Positions 63,469 through 64,000 of a stretch of DNA of 64,000 nucleotides are shown piece after piece. Each line of letters starts with the position of its first letter. Position 1 is the stretch's first letter. The notes under the pieces were generated by a model, which saw only the letters and a list, made by a program, of their open reading frames with translations, did no database searches and had not been told where the DNA came from. The position numbers and the translations under genes are program-made. The stretch comes from Microbulbifer sp. MKSA007 (GTDB taxonomy: Bacteria > Pseudomonadota > Gammaproteobacteria > Pseudomonadales > Cellvibrionaceae). The DNA is taken from positions 248,001 through 312,000 of the forward strand of contig CP128433.1 in assembly GCA_032615215.1 (NCBI GenBank), read 5' to 3'.

Positions 63469-64000
63469 AACTGCCTTCCTTGGGGCCCAACTAGATTGAA
63501 GACGTAAAAAAAAGATATTAGGGGGGATAAAAAAGAAGATAGAAGTTTAAAAATTTTACTTTTTCTAAGTAACGCACAAGAATTGGGCGCAATCGAAGTC
63601 TGAGCGTTGAAAACCGTGCCTAAATGGTTGGTGGGTATCTATATTAAATAGAACTTTTTCAACAAATAATTACCTTCAGGATCTCATATTTACATTGTAG
63701 ATATAATGTAAGTCCTCACAGAATGTTGACGTAGAACAGAATTGTATAAAATATGAAAGAAAGAGCTTTTCATAGATATCATAAGGTTAATGTCTAGCTT
63801 GATTCAGCTTATTGTCCGTTAAAGAAGCATGGAAATTAAATGTGGTTACTATTTGGTAAACCTATGTCTTACTAGATAAGTATGCTAGTAGTGAGAATGG
63901 CCTTGTCTAAAGTAGGTTGAAAATATCAAAAAAATCATAAAACTCTAATATTTAAAAATTTTTAATTTAAATTCTGGCGTTTGTTTTCCCTCTGACAGAT
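63469..64000. other. AT-rich region upstream of the TonB receptor gene
   Basis: 532 bases, no supported gene. It should hold the receptor promoter. A run of six G is at 63521-63526. No other structure seen up to the window end. Confidence 0.45.

Overview
The window looks like a chromosomal segment of a free-living, respiratory, Gram-negative gammaproteobacterium, most likely a marine Cellvibrionales/Microbulbifer-type organism. This is an inference from a Blc lipocalin, TonB-dependent receptor, CbpA/CbpM, HPPD-VOC-FAH tyrosine operon, narGHJI with a NarX-like sensor, and Tat-exported TldD proteins. No taxonomic marker gene is present. Base composition is uneven: the MoxR/TldD and nar blocks are GC-rich, while about 15-20 kb, 32-37 kb and 58-64 kb are clearly AT-richer.

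Layout. 0-0.9 kb: 3' end of a ferredoxin-NADP reductase and a lipocalin. 0.9-13.5 kb: one long minus-strand cluster (two Tat-exported TldD-like proteases around a PmbA-like partner, then DUF4159, MoxR ATPase, DUF58, BatA-like, DUF4175-like and a large membrane protein). 13.7-15.1 kb: nicotinamide phosphoribosyltransferase, frameshifted as read. 15.8-19.5 kb: PspA-YqiJ-flotillin-zinc ribbon membrane-stress cluster. 19.9-24.5 kb: small secreted protein, CbpA/CbpM, a glycerophosphodiesterase, a Ca/Na antiporter and a small Cys-rich lipoprotein. 24.7-27.4 kb: tyrosine/homogentisate genes. 28-30.1 kb: a duplicated pair of YopT-type (C58) cysteine proteases preceded by a short repeated motif. 30.3-36.8 kb: DUF885 peptidase, HExxH protease, two glycosyltransferases and a TSUP transporter. 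36.9-38.3 kb: MORN-repeat lipoprotein fused to a caspase-fold C13 peptidase. 38.4-44.3 kb: an RNA-repair locus (rtcR, rtcB, a 619-nt RNA-rich spacer, slipin, rtcA). 44.5-47.3 kb: SRPBCC protein, porin, CHRD protein. 47.8-58.3 kb: narX-like sensor divergent from narGHJI-ppiC-carbonic anhydrase. 59.4-63.5 kb: PraB-like secreted protein and a TonB-dependent receptor.

The most striking region is the rtc locus. A sigma-54 promoter drives rtcB. The spacer between rtcB and slipin can fold into two tRNA-like cloverleaves (one with consensus D- and T-arms and an encoded CCA but a non-canonical anticodon loop; one with a perfect 7-bp closing stem followed by ACCA), plus further long stem-loops. These resemble in concept the tRNA-mimicking Y RNAs linked to rtc operons in other bacteria, but no Ro60 gene is in the window.

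Two further points. A roughly 110-nt inverted-repeat element occurs twice with a nearly identical loop and different but self-complementary stems. Seven genes carry a frameshift repaired by adding base(s); in six of them the site is a short run of G/C one or two bases too short. This looks like homopolymer under-calling in the assembly rather than real gene decay, although a phase-variation explanation is not excluded.
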